A stretch of DNA of 34,139 bases. Source: Prolixibacteraceae bacterium (lineage in GTDB: Bacteria; Bacteroidota; Bacteroidia; Bacteroidales; Prolixibacteraceae). The notes beneath the pieces were generated by a model, which was not told the origin of the DNA, did no database searches, and saw only the letters and a list, made by a program, of their open reading frames with translations. Position 1 is the first letter of the stretch, and each line of letters starts with the position of its first letter. Of this stretch, positions 8,386 to 16,580 are shown piece by piece. Made by a program: the position numbers and the translations under genes. The DNA is taken from contig WTWZ01000025.1 of assembly GCA_009773765.1 (NCBI GenBank), positions 1-34,139 of the forward strand, in the 5' to 3' direction.

Positions 8386-9264
8386 TCATTTGGTTGAAAA
8401 ACAAAACGGAAACAACTTACGAATCTCTTCATCCGAAGGGCGTCTGCCGTATTCGCAGATTTCAAAGGCTTCATAATAATTTACCGATGAAGCTTTTTCG
8501 GTTCCATACCATTTTACCAGCGACTGCATTACATTGTCGTTTATTTTGGATTTCCTCCATTCAGCAAGCCATTTCAAACGCTCAGCTTCAGTTGTAGGTA
8601 CCTGATCCAGTTTTCCTGAAGTCCATGGCAACCACTCAAAAAACTGAGATTCGTGAGCGGCCATGGCATAAATTTTCTGGTCGAAAACCGATGTAATATC
8701 AACAGCAATATCAGGTTCGAAAGGGGTTGGTTTCCGGAAACCATCTTCAGTATAAAGAAATACCGGGTTTCTTTTTAAGGGCGGAGTGTCTGGCGCAATG
8801 TTTGGAACAATCACCATATAAGCCGCATCCTGAATCAAAATAGCCGTATTCCGGTGGTCGGGGTGGTAATCGTTGGGCCGCGGCCCGATTACAACATCGG
8901 CATTCCACTGCCTGATTAACCTAATGATATTCAGCCGTATATCGAGTGTTGGCATCAATTCCCCATCGTGGTTGTCGAGAACCACATATTTTACCCCAAA
9001 CCGTTTTCCTGCTTCCTCTGATTCGGCCCGGCGTATTTTTGCAAGCGCCCCGCCACCCTTTTCATGATGGCCGGCATCGCCATTGGTTACCGATACAAAC
9101 ATCACGTTGTGCCCGGCTTTGGCAAATAAAATGGCAGTGCCGCCGGCATCGATATCGCAATCGTCGGGGTGGGCGCCAATTACCACAATGTTTACTTTTT
9201 CCTGTGCAAAACAGAAACTCGTCAGAAAAAACAGGGAAACAAACAAAAATGAAATTCTATTCAT
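8386..9264 (-). CDS. Secreted PIG-L (LmbE-like) deacetylase
   Basis: 292 residues. Zn-dependent N-acyl deacetylase fold, family active on N-acetylglucosamine-type amides. An N-terminal signal peptide (hydrophobic 4-18, FCFAQ) places it in the periplasm or on the surface. Metal and catalytic motifs are intact: AHPDD at 31-35 near the N-terminus and HPDH at 134-137. The C-terminal half holds the less conserved substrate region. It is divergent from the susC/susD pair across a 223-nt spacer, so it may act on a glycan taken up by that pair. That link rests only on position. Substrate specificity cannot be read from the sequence. Confidence 0.9.
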   Translation of the reverse strand: MNRISFLFVSLFFLTSFCFAQEKVNIVVIGAHPDDCDIDAGGTAILFAKAGHNVMFVSVTNGDAGHHEKGGGALAKIRRAESEEAGKRFGVKYVVLDNHDGELMPTLDIRLNIIRLIRQWNADVVIGPRPNDYHPDHRNTAILIQDAAYMVIVPNIAPDTPPLKRNPVFLYTEDGFRKPTPFEPDIAVDITSVFDQKIYAMAAHESQFFEWLPWTSGKLDQVPTTEAERLKWLAEWRKSKINDNVMQSLVKWYGTEKASSVNYYEAFEICEYGRRPSDEEIRKLFPFCFSTK

Positions 9265-9440
9265 CAGGTTTAATTTAATTTACCAAAACGCTAAAAATAA
9301 CAATTTGCGGCCAGCAAATTACATTTTACCAAATTATTTTTAATCTCCGGGTTTCCTGATTATCAACAGAATGATATTTAAAACCCGTGGTATTTTGAAA
9401 ACAGGAAAAACTTTGTGTGATTTGCTTTCAAAAAAATTAT

Positions 9441-9447
9441 TATTTTG
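9441..9447 (+). promoter_or_regulatory. Possible -7 element before susC
   Basis: TATTTTG, one base short of TAnnTTTG, lies 40 nt before the susC ATG. TTTG at 9421-9424 is 16 nt upstream, closer than the usual 19. Weak candidate within the 223-nt divergent spacer 9265-9487; no other signal seen there. Confidence 0.28.
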
Positions 9448-9487
9448 CGCTCATCCAAAAACTGACCATTAAACTTTAAATTAGTTT

Positions 9488-12400
9488 ATGAAATTTTTTT
9501 TTGTGCTGATTTTATTTTTTTTATTTCTCCAGAATCAACACGTCAATGCTCAGAATTTCATTATTACAGGTAAAGTAACCAATTCAGATGATGGCGCCGC
9601 AATTTCAGGCGTATCGGTGGTTGCAAAAGGTTCGGGATTAGGAACAACCACAAATTCCGAGGGAGAATATCAATTTGAGGTTCCTCAAAATACAAAATCA
9701 CTTGTTTTTTCGTTTGTGGGTATGAAAACTATGGAAATGCCCATTTCAACAAATACGATCAACGTTTCGCTTAAAACCGATTATGTTGGAATTGGTGAAA
9801 TTGTAGCGCTTGGTTATGCTGAAAAAGTGAAAAACGAGATTACCGGTTCTTCTTTTCAGGTGAAAGGCAGCCGGATTGCCAATGTGCCGGTTACTTCAAT
9901 AGATCAGGCATTGCAGGGAAAGGTACCCGGACTGGTTGTTTCAACGCCTTCGGGAACGCCCGGAACCATGCAGGATATCCGGATCAGGGGAGTAGGGTCT
10001 ATCACCTCTTCAAACAATCCACTTTTTATAATCGACGGAGTGCCGGTTATTAACGATAATTTTACCGGGGAGTTGGTAAGAAGTTCATTTGGCGCTTTGT
10101 CTGCTTTGAACAGCGATGACATAGAAAGCATTACCATACTGAAAGATGCCTCTGCAACTTCGGCTTACGGCGCACGCGGTTCAAATGGCGTAATTGTAAT
10201 TACAACAAAAAAGGGAAGCCCTGGAAAAACAAGGTTCAGCGCCATATCCTGGGTTGGGTTTCAAAACAATGCAACCGAAGGATATCAGGTGCTTAACGGC
10301 GTGCAACGTGAGGAGCTAATGCTCGAAGCAGTGCATAATACTTTTGGCGTTCCGGAAGATGAGGCTTACAATTTTATTATCGAAAAGAACCTGACAAACA
10401 GTCTGAAAACCTGGGTTGAAAAATACAACCGAAAAGAAGGAAACTGGAATAACCTGCTTCAAAATAAAAATGCACTGGCCCAAAACTACGATGTATCGGC
10501 TTCAGGCGGCGGTGCAGTTTCTTCATATTTCGCCTCGCTTGGATATAACAATACTGAAGCTACCGTTGCAGGAGGCGGGTTTCAGCGTATTTCGGGTAAA
10601 TTCAACTTTCAGCATGATTTTTCCCAAAAGGTGAAATTCTCGTCAAATATGATGGTTTCGAATACCCGCCAGGACGCATTTCTTGAACAAAGTATCTATT
10701 TTGGAAACCAAAATGCAACCCGGTACATGATGAGCCCGTGGGAGCAACCATTTCTGGCCGACGGGGCAACACTGAACACGGCAATTGCCTCGTCATTTTT
10801 TAATACCTTATACACGCTCGAAAATGATGTTTATGAAAACGATTTGACCCGCGGAATGCTCAATTCATACATCGAATGGGAAATAACCAGCAATCTGACG
10901 TTTAAAACAGTTTATGCGGGCGATTATAATGTAGCTGCTTTTCATACATATCAAAATCGCGTACACGGCGACGGCAAAGCCAAAGGAGGAACTGCAATAC
11001 AATCGGTTACGCGTAATTATAACCAGGTGTCCCAGAACTCGCTTAATTATAAATTCAGTGCCGTAAACCACAATCTGGCCTTCAAAGCCTTGATGGAATA
11101 TCAGGTTAACAATTACAATTTCTTGCAGGGCTCAGGAGAAAAATTTCCGGCCGACGGACTTTATTATTTGTCGGCGGCAAGCTCGAACCTCGATGCCAAT
11201 GCAGGTTTCAACGACTGGAAAAACATGTCGTACCTCGGTATGGTGAATTACAACTTTTCGGGAAAGTACATTGCTGACTTCACTTACCGGTATGAAGGTT
11301 CATCGTTGTTTGCCCCTGAAAACCGGTTTGGAAATTTTTGGTCGGCAGGCGTGGCATGGAATATCAGCGAAGAAGGTTTTCTTCAGGATCTGAACTTTAT
11401 CGATAATCTAAGGTTCCGGGCCTCTTACGGATTATCGGGCAGTTCGGCCCTCGGAATTAACCAGTACCAGGCTTTGCTGGGCTACGATAAAAGTTATGCC
11501 GGCGAAGGCGCTGTTTATCCGCGGCAAATCGGAAATCCGGGTTTAACCTGGGAGAAAAACAAAAACCTCGATGCCGGGGTTGATTATTCTTTCTTCGATG
11601 GAAGGCTGAAAGGATCATTTGCCTGGTACAGCAAAAAAACATTCGATTTGCTGCAACTTGTTCCAATATCGCGCACAATGGGCCACGAATCGATGATGAT
11701 GAACGTGGGCAGCATAATGAACAAAGGTTTCGAGGCTGTCGTGCAGGGGGACATTGTGCGTTCCGGTGACTTTAATATCAACATCGGGGCCAACATTGCA
11801 ACCGTAAACAACGAAGTTGCCGCACTTGCCAAAGATGCTGCCGGAAACGATATCAATATTGAAGACAGGTTAAGGAAAGTGGCTGTTGGACACCCGGTTT
11901 ACGGATGGTACATGCGCAAATGGGCAGGCGTTAATCCCGAAAACGGGAACGCGCAATGGTACATTAATGGCAAAGATGGAGAAGTTACCGCGAATTATAA
12001 CGCTGCAAAAAAAGAGTGGCAGGGCGAAAGCGCTATCCCAAAACTCACCGCCGGATTGCTGACGCACGTTGATTTCAAAGGATTTTTTGCCGATATTAAC
12101 CTGTACTATGCCGGCGGGCATAAAGTTTATGAGGACTTCTCGTTTTTAACACACCATACGGGATTCTTTTCATTCACTGTTTTTAACGGGGTTAATGAAC
12201 TGATGAAACGCTGGCAAAAACCAGGAGATATTACCAACGTCCCCAAAGTTTGGTATGGGGCCAGGGACGATTCGCGCGAATCGACACGATTTTTGTACAG
12301 GGGTGATTACGTGAGGATTAAAGATTTGGTTTTCGGCTACAGGTTACCGGTAATATGGACAGGCAAAATTGGCTGCGAAAATATCGCACTGTCGGTAAGG

Positions 12401-12532
12401 GGAACAAACCTGTTTGCCTTTGTTAAGGACAACGGGTTAAAGTTTGACCCTGAAGTTGGCGCCGACGGCCTTACCCGAATGACTACTCCGCCTGTAAAAT
12501 CAGTAGTTTTTGGGGTAAATCTGAATTTTTAG
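9488..12532 (+). CDS. SusC/RagA-family TonB-linked outer-membrane transporter
   Basis: 1014 residues. Outer-membrane channel that, with its SusD partner, imports oligosaccharides or peptides using TonB energy. Order seen: signal peptide (1-21), carboxypeptidase-regulatory-like domain about 26-105 (ITGKVTNSDDGAAISGVSVV), a TonB-box-like stretch (IVALGYAEK) about 117-125, plug domain with VPGLVVSTPSGTPGTMQDIRIRG and the SusC signature ATSAYGARGSNGVIVITTK. A long beta-barrel follows, ending in phenylalanine (GVNLNF), as outer-membrane barrels do. The length is typical. The SusD gene follows after 6 nt. No glycosidase, protease or ECF-sigma/anti-sigma gene is next to it, so the substrate is unknown; the divergent deacetylase is the only hint. 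Confidence 0.95.
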   Translation: MKFFFVLILFFLFLQNQHVNAQNFIITGKVTNSDDGAAISGVSVVAKGSGLGTTTNSEGEYQFEVPQNTKSLVFSFVGMKTMEMPISTNTINVSLKTDYVGIGEIVALGYAEKVKNEITGSSFQVKGSRIANVPVTSIDQALQGKVPGLVVSTPSGTPGTMQDIRIRGVGSITSSNNPLFIIDGVPVINDNFTGELVRSSFGALSALNSDDIESITILKDASATSAYGARGSNGVIVITTKKGSPGKTRFSAISWVGFQNNATEGYQVLNGVQREELMLEAVHNTFGVPEDEAYNFIIEKNLTNSLKTWVEKYNRKEGNWNNLLQNKNALAQNYDVSASGGGAVSSYFASLGYNNTEATVAGGGFQRISGKFNFQHDFSQKVKFSSNMMVSNTRQDAFLEQSIYFGNQNATRYMMSPWEQPFLADGATLNTAIASSFFNTLYTLENDVYENDLTRGMLNSYIEWEITSNLTFKTVYAGDYNVAAFHTYQNRVHGDGKAKGGTAIQSVTRNYNQVSQNSLNYKFSAVNHNLAFKALMEYQVNNYNFLQGSGEKFPADGLYYLSAASSNLDANAGFNDWKNMSYLGMVNYNFSGKYIADFTYRYEGSSLFAPENRFGNFWSAGVAWNISEEGFLQDLNFIDNLRFRASYGLSGSSALGINQYQALLGYDKSYAGEGAVYPRQIGNPGLTWEKNKNLDAGVDYSFFDGRLKGSFAWYSKKTFDLLQLVPISRTMGHESMMMNVGSIMNKGFEAVVQGDIVRSGDFNINIGANIATVNNEVAALAKDAAGNDINIEDRLRKVAVGHPVYGWYMRKWAGVNPENGNAQWYINGKDGEVTANYNAAKKEWQGESAIPKLTAGLLTHVDFKGFFADINLYYAGGHKVYEDFSFLTHHTGFFSFTVFNGVNELMKRWQKPGDITNVPKVWYGARDDSRESTRFLYRGDYVRIKDLVFGYRLPVIWTGKIGCENIALSVRGTNLFAFVKDNGLKFDPEVGADGLTRMTTPPVKSVVFGVNLNF

Positions 12533-12538
12533 GATAAA

Positions 12539-13915
12539 ATGAAGGAATTCTGTTTTTACATATTACTTGTTTTCGTTTTGCTGTTTACGGCCTGTACCGA
12601 CGGCGATTTGGAACCCGTACTATCGAACGATAAGGATATTGATATCGGAATTAACAAACTGGAAGATTTGCAGGGACTTGCAAACGGTATGCACGACAGG
12701 TTAACCGCTACCGCCTATTATGGCCGGAACATGCAGATTTATGGCGAAGTTCGTTCTGATAACTGTTTTGCCAACGGCAAAACAGGGAGGTTTGTACCCG
12801 AAGCCCAGATGACAGTCAACCCTGATAATTCAAACGGCCCCTGGGAAGCCATGTATGCTGTGATTGCCTCGGCAAATATTATTATTCAGCAGGATTTGAA
12901 CACTTTTTCAGGCGATTCTCAGAAATTAAAACAGATTGCCGGACAAGCTTATGTTGTGCGTGCGCTGGCCCATTTCGACCTTTTGCGCCTGTATGGCCAG
13001 CAACATGCCGGGGGAACCCTTGGCATTCCCTATGTTGTGCGATATAAATGCGATGAAAGGATGCCATTAAGGAGTACCGTTGAATTGAATAAAAAGGCAA
13101 TATTCGAAGATATTGAAACCGGATTGAACCTGATGACAGAAGCAAACAACCCAAATACAAAACAGTTTATTTCTACTTTTACCGCTCTTGCATTAAAGGC
13201 CCGGGTAGCACTTTATTTTAAGGAATGGGAAAAAGCTAAAACTGCGGCACAAACTATTGTAAATTCTGGTAAATTCGAAATTGTTGATGCTGCCGGTTTC
13301 GTGAATTCATGGAAAACAAAAAGCGGAATAAACTCAATTTTTGAGTTAGCTGCAAGTAGTACCGATAATTTGGGAATCAACGGTTTGCAATTCATTTACC
13401 GCGGCCCTTCGTATGGCGATATCGAGGTTTTGGATGACCTGAAAGCCATTTTCAGTGAAACCGATGTGAGAAATTCGCCGGCGATGATTGGCTATGAAAC
13501 CGTTACCGGAAAACAACGCTTGCGCAACATGGGCAAATTTCCGTCGGCCGATTTCTCAGATAATATCGCGCTGATGCGGTTTGAAGAAATGGTGCTTATT
13601 TTGGCAGAAGCAAAAATTGAACTGGAAGAACCGGATGCTTTGGAAGTATTAAACCGAATTCCTTCAAAACGCGGCGCGGCACTGTACAAGGAAGCCACAA
13701 AGGCAAATGTTCTTTTAGAACGCCGAAAGGAACTTTGTTTCGAAGGCTTCCGGTTCGACGATTTGGCACGCACCGGCAGCGATATACCACTGGTTGACCA
13801 GTTCCGGCAAACCCACGGCGGGCCAAAATACGCCAGTTTCAAATTTGCTTTCCCCATACCGGCTGTTGAAATGAACGCCAACTCGAATATGGTGCAAAAC
13901 GAAGGGTACAAATAA
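12539..13915 (+). CDS. SusD/RagB-family surface lipoprotein
   Basis: 458 residues. Nutrient-binding lid of the SusC transporter encoded just upstream (6-nt gap, same strand, certainly co-transcribed). The N-terminus is a lipoprotein signal peptide with lipobox LFTAC, lipidated Cys19. The typical SusD pattern is present: NIIIQQD, GQAYVVRALAHFDLLRLYGQ (about 134-153), LALKARVALYFKEWEKA, and the C-terminal half with LMRFEEMVLILAEAK, LLERRKELCFEGFRFDDLAR and FPIPAVEMNAN. It is somewhat shorter than the 500-600 residues common in carbohydrate systems, which suggests a small ligand-binding region. Confidence 0.94.
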   Translation: MKEFCFYILLVFVLLFTACTDGDLEPVLSNDKDIDIGINKLEDLQGLANGMHDRLTATAYYGRNMQIYGEVRSDNCFANGKTGRFVPEAQMTVNPDNSNGPWEAMYAVIASANIIIQQDLNTFSGDSQKLKQIAGQAYVVRALAHFDLLRLYGQQHAGGTLGIPYVVRYKCDERMPLRSTVELNKKAIFEDIETGLNLMTEANNPNTKQFISTFTALALKARVALYFKEWEKAKTAAQTIVNSGKFEIVDAAGFVNSWKTKSGINSIFELAASSTDNLGINGLQFIYRGPSYGDIEVLDDLKAIFSETDVRNSPAMIGYETVTGKQRLRNMGKFPSADFSDNIALMRFEEMVLILAEAKIELEEPDALEVLNRIPSKRGAALYKEATKANVLLERRKELCFEGFRFDDLARTGSDIPLVDQFRQTHGGPKYASFKFAFPIPAVEMNANSNMVQNEGYK

Positions 13916-13927
13916 AAAACAATTACA

Positions 13928-14275
13928 ATGAATAATACAAGAATCTTTAAAACCCCGTTTGCGGATATATATCCGTTTTACATTCAAAAAGCAGAAAAGA
14001 AGGGACGCACAAAAACAGAAGTGGATACCATTATTTGTTGGCTGACAGGATATGATGAACAATCATTGCAGCAGCAAATCGACAGGAACGTTGATTTTGA
14101 AACTTTTTTCTCCCGGGCGCCACAAATTAACCCAAATGTTTCAAAAATTACAGGTGTAATTTGTGGTTATCGCGTTGAAGAAATTGAGGACGAACTGATG
14201 CAAAAAATCCGTTACTTAGATAAGTTGGTTGATGAATTGGCCAAAGGAAAGGCAATGGCTACGATTTTAAGGTAG
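13928..14275 (+). CDS. DUF2200-family cytoplasmic protein
   Basis: 115 residues with the conserved DUF2200 stretches: FADIYPFYIQKAEKKGR near the N-terminus, then CWLTGYDE, FETFFSRAP, ITGVICGYRVEEIED and IRYLDKLVDELAKGKAM at the C-terminus. There is no signal peptide. The family is widespread in bacteria but its role is not established. It begins 12 nt after the SusD stop and could be read through from that operon, although a functional link is not evident. Full length for the family. Confidence 0.88.
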   Translation: MNNTRIFKTPFADIYPFYIQKAEKKGRTKTEVDTIICWLTGYDEQSLQQQIDRNVDFETFFSRAPQINPNVSKITGVICGYRVEEIEDELMQKIRYLDKLVDELAKGKAMATILR

Positions 14276-14434
14276 TAACACATAAAAAATCTTTTAACCG
14301 CTGTCCTTTGCGCCCAATCTATCGGGGCAGGCTGCCGTATATTTATCGTTAAAAGCGCTGCCGAAAAAATATTTTGTACTTAACTTTTTGTTGAAATTTA
14401 ACGGCAAAAGAAAAACGGTTTATCAGCCGGAAAG

Positions 14435-15028
14435 CTAAAATGATTTCAAAGGTTGCTGATTTCCCCATTTTTTCAACAGCTCCTCTTTCTCTTTTTGCTG
14501 TTTTTTCATCAATTCTTCCCATTCTTTGCGCTGCTCGGGCGAATTAAATTCAGGAACAATGAAATTCCGCTGATTGAACTGTTCCTGCAACTGTTTTTGT
14601 AACCTGTCAAGCTCGCCCAATCCAAAATTGCCCTGAAATGGTTGTCCGAAATGGTACCCGGATACGGAATCATTCTCGAATGGAAGCCCGGGAAATGAAT
14701 GTCCAAAATGCTGGAAGAAATCTTCGTTGTCAAAAGGTTGAATAGTGGGGTCGTTTAAAAATCCAAACTTTTTACGTATCGAATCGTTAAAAAACCCTCC
14801 AAACATCCCCGGAGTATTTTGGCCAAATGCCCAATCATCCCCAAATGAAAAATTAAAGGTCGAATCCGAACTCCATTGCCACACATAAGTTGAATCATAT
14901 TTGAGCAGGTTCCCGTTTTCGTCAAATTCTTTGTTAACGATTGATTTCTCTTCGGGTGTTTTTTTCTGTGCATTTACTGACAGGGTTACGACTGAAAAAA
15001 TGATTACAATTGCAGTTAACCGTTTCAT
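14435..15028 (-). CDS. Secreted hypothetical protein, Phe/Gly/Asn-rich with charged C-terminal helix
   Basis: 197 residues, not recognised. A signal peptide (1-20, ending VNAQ) predicts export. The middle, about 45-140, is rich in Phe, Gly, Asp and Asn with many short F-containing turns and no clear domain. Residues about 165-190 form a highly charged, probably helical segment (EWEELMKKQQKEKEELLKKW). It has no cysteines and no lipobox. It is downstream of fabI on the same strand, but a minus-strand terminator at 15112-15147 separates them, so it probably has its own promoter. The upstream 15029-15111 is AT-rich. Confidence 0.72.
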   Translation of the reverse strand: MKRLTAIVIIFSVVTLSVNAQKKTPEEKSIVNKEFDENGNLLKYDSTYVWQWSSDSTFNFSFGDDWAFGQNTPGMFGGFFNDSIRKKFGFLNDPTIQPFDNEDFFQHFGHSFPGLPFENDSVSGYHFGQPFQGNFGLGELDRLQKQLQEQFNQRNFIVPEFNSPEQRKEWEELMKKQQKEKEELLKKWGNQQPLKSF

Positions 15029-15111
15029 GTTTAAATTTTTAAACCAAAATTAAAAATTGATTTGGTAAACAAATTTTAAATTGTTTTAAAAAGCGTTAAT
15101 TGAGAAATGAC

Positions 15112-15147
15112 AAATAAAAAACCGTTCATATTTTTTCAGAACGGTTC
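15112..15147 (-). terminator. Terminator downstream of fabI
   Basis: Read on the minus strand, AACCGTTC (15146-15139) pairs with GAACGGTT (15127-15120) around an 11-nt loop, followed by TTTTTATTT. Eight perfect base pairs plus the T tract make a standard intrinsic terminator. A second small hairpin (AAAGCC/GGCTTT, 15213-15230) abuts the fabI stop codon. Confidence 0.8.
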
Positions 15148-15230
15148 TCAATCCCCTTATTTTCACAAAATAATCTATTTCAGGAGCTTTCTTTCTGCCA
15201 CCTCGCCACGGGAAAGCCTGGACGGGCTTT

Positions 15231-16097
15231 TTAATCGTATTTGTGCCCGTCTTCCGGATCATCGCAGTTGCAACTTTTATGTAATCCCTTTTCGTACTGC
15301 TGCAATGCTCGCAAACTCATTCCCATATTTGAGAATCCGCCGTCGTGGAAAAGGTTTTGCATGGTAACTTTTTTGGTAAGATCAGAGAAAAGCGTGATAC
15401 AGTAATCGGCACATTCTTCGGCAGTGGCATTTCCCAGCGGCGACATCCTTTCAGCAAAATCGAGTAGCCTGTCGAATCCTTTTACGCCACTTCCCGCTGT
15501 AGTAACAGTTGGCGACTGCGAAATGGTATTAATGCGTACATGTCGTTCCCTGCCGTAAATGTATCCGAAACTGCGGGCAATCGACTCCAGCAGCGCTTTT
15601 GCATCGGCCATGTCGTTGTACCCGAAAAATGTTCGCTGTGCCGCAACGTATGACAATGCAACCACCGAACCCCACTCGTTTATTGCATCCAGTTTTCTGG
15701 CAGTCTGCAAAACTTTATGAAATGACACAGCGGAAACATCGAGGGTTTTATCGAGATAATTGTAGTCCAAATCGCTGTAATGGCGCTCTTTTCTTACATT
15801 CGGCGACATACCGATGGAGTGGAGCACGAAATCGATTTTGCCACCCAGTAATTCCATCGATTTAATAAAGAGGTTATTCAAATCATCAACATTGGTTGCA
15901 TCGGCGCCAATAACCACTGTATTCAGCTTTTTAGCCAGCTCGTTTGTTTCGCCCATTCTAACAGCCACAGGCGTATTGGTAATGATTAACATAGCGCCTT
16001 CTTCGTATGCCCTTTCTGCAACTTTCCATGCTATCGAATCCGGGTTCAACGCCCCGAAAATGATGCCTCTTTTGCCTTTCAGCAGGTTATTACTCAT
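15231..16097 (-). CDS. fabI: Enoyl-[acyl-carrier-protein] reductase (NADH), FabI
   Basis: 288 residues. Catalyses the last, NAD(P)H-dependent reduction of each fatty-acid elongation cycle in the cytoplasm. The Rossmann entry reads FGALNPDSIAWKVAERA (14-30). The FabI catalytic pair is present: Tyr150 (SYVAAQRT) and Tyr160 of the Tyr-x6-Lys motif, with Lys167 (GYNDMADAK). HSIGMSPN (93-100) and INTISQSPTVTTAGSG, covering the substrate loop, also match. The protein resembles the long Bacteroidales form of FabI rather than the 262-residue E. coli form; the extra tail carries a short CNCDD segment of no known role. Its promoter region lies in the AT-rich sequence upstream of 16097, where I could not fix an element. 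Confidence 0.96.
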   Translation of the reverse strand: MSNNLLKGKRGIIFGALNPDSIAWKVAERAYEEGAMLIITNTPVAVRMGETNELAKKLNTVVIGADATNVDDLNNLFIKSMELLGGKIDFVLHSIGMSPNVRKERHYSDLDYNYLDKTLDVSAVSFHKVLQTARKLDAINEWGSVVALSYVAAQRTFFGYNDMADAKALLESIARSFGYIYGRERHVRINTISQSPTVTTAGSGVKGFDRLLDFAERMSPLGNATAEECADYCITLFSDLTKKVTMQNLFHDGGFSNMGMSLRALQQYEKGLHKSCNCDDPEDGHKYD

Positions 16098-16545
16098 GTT
16101 TTTTATTTATGAAAAATTCGACGTGCAAAGTTAATTGAGTTTAAATAAAACCTAAAAGGTTCAATTATTTTCCGTTATTTAATTGTCTAAGTTAACTTTT
16201 AATATCAAAAATTGTTCGCTTTGGTTCGAAAATTATAACACAACCGGTTCATATAAGCCTTGTTTGCATAAGATTCAGAAGTTTGTAAATTCGGGCGCTT
16301 ATTTAATTTACATTAAGAACTTTACTTTTAAAATTGGTAACGCCCGGAGCCAACAAACCGGTTGAACTTATTGAACAGGTTGAAATCAGGGAAAAAACTG
16401 CAAAAGAATTCCTGGGTGAGGGAAACATTCAGTACATCGGTTGTCAATGCCTGCTCCGAAAACATGAAATTCATAGGATAACTTTTAATTTAAACGTCGT
16501 CAACAAAAAATATTTTAAACGCTTTTGAACCACCTATGTTTTAAT
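16098..16545. other. Long intergenic region with a possible gene remnant
   Basis: Spacer between the divergent fabI and transporter genes. It holds no complete gene I can support. The plus-strand stretch 16334-16456 reads as plausible, charged coding sequence (NKPVELIEQVEIREKTAKEF, then LGEGNIQYIG) but lacks an ATG, is preceded by a stop and runs out into non-coding-like residues before its stop at 16528. The remainder is AT-rich with no recognised signal. TATGTTTT at 16535-16542 is a one-mismatch -7 box for the transporter gene. Confidence 0.4.
16334..16528 (+). pseudogene. Possible decayed gene fragment, unrecognised
   Basis: Open for 64 codons from a TTG. The first about 40 codons have protein-like composition (VTPGANKPVELIEQVEIR, EFLGEGNIQYIG) unlike the AT-rich surroundings. 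The last 20 codons look like random intergenic translation. No ATG, no ribosome binding site, no family recognised. It could be a remnant of a gene or a chance ORF. Confidence 0.25.
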
Positions 16546-16570
16546 TTATTAGTTTTCCCAAAACTAATAA
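16546..16570 (+). promoter_or_regulatory. Perfect 11+11-bp inverted repeat before the transporter gene
   Basis: TTATTAGTTTT (16546-16556), CCC, AAAACTAATAA (16560-16570): every base of the two arms pairs. It ends 10 nt before the ATG at 16581. It is either a dimeric-repressor operator at the start of transcription or a leader hairpin that could control translation; its A/T-rich stem and the lack of a T tract argue against a terminator. Confidence 0.55.
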
Positions 16571-16580
16571 CTTAAATTTT

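Noticed and set aside
13492-14062. Minus-strand ORFs opposite the susD end and the DUF2200 gene
   Set aside because: They mirror confidently identified plus-strand genes and have no protein-like features.
16183-16365. 60-codon ORF in the spacer before the BASS gene
   Set aside because: AT-driven translation with no start signal and no recognisable pattern; overlaps the other doubtful fragment in another frame.
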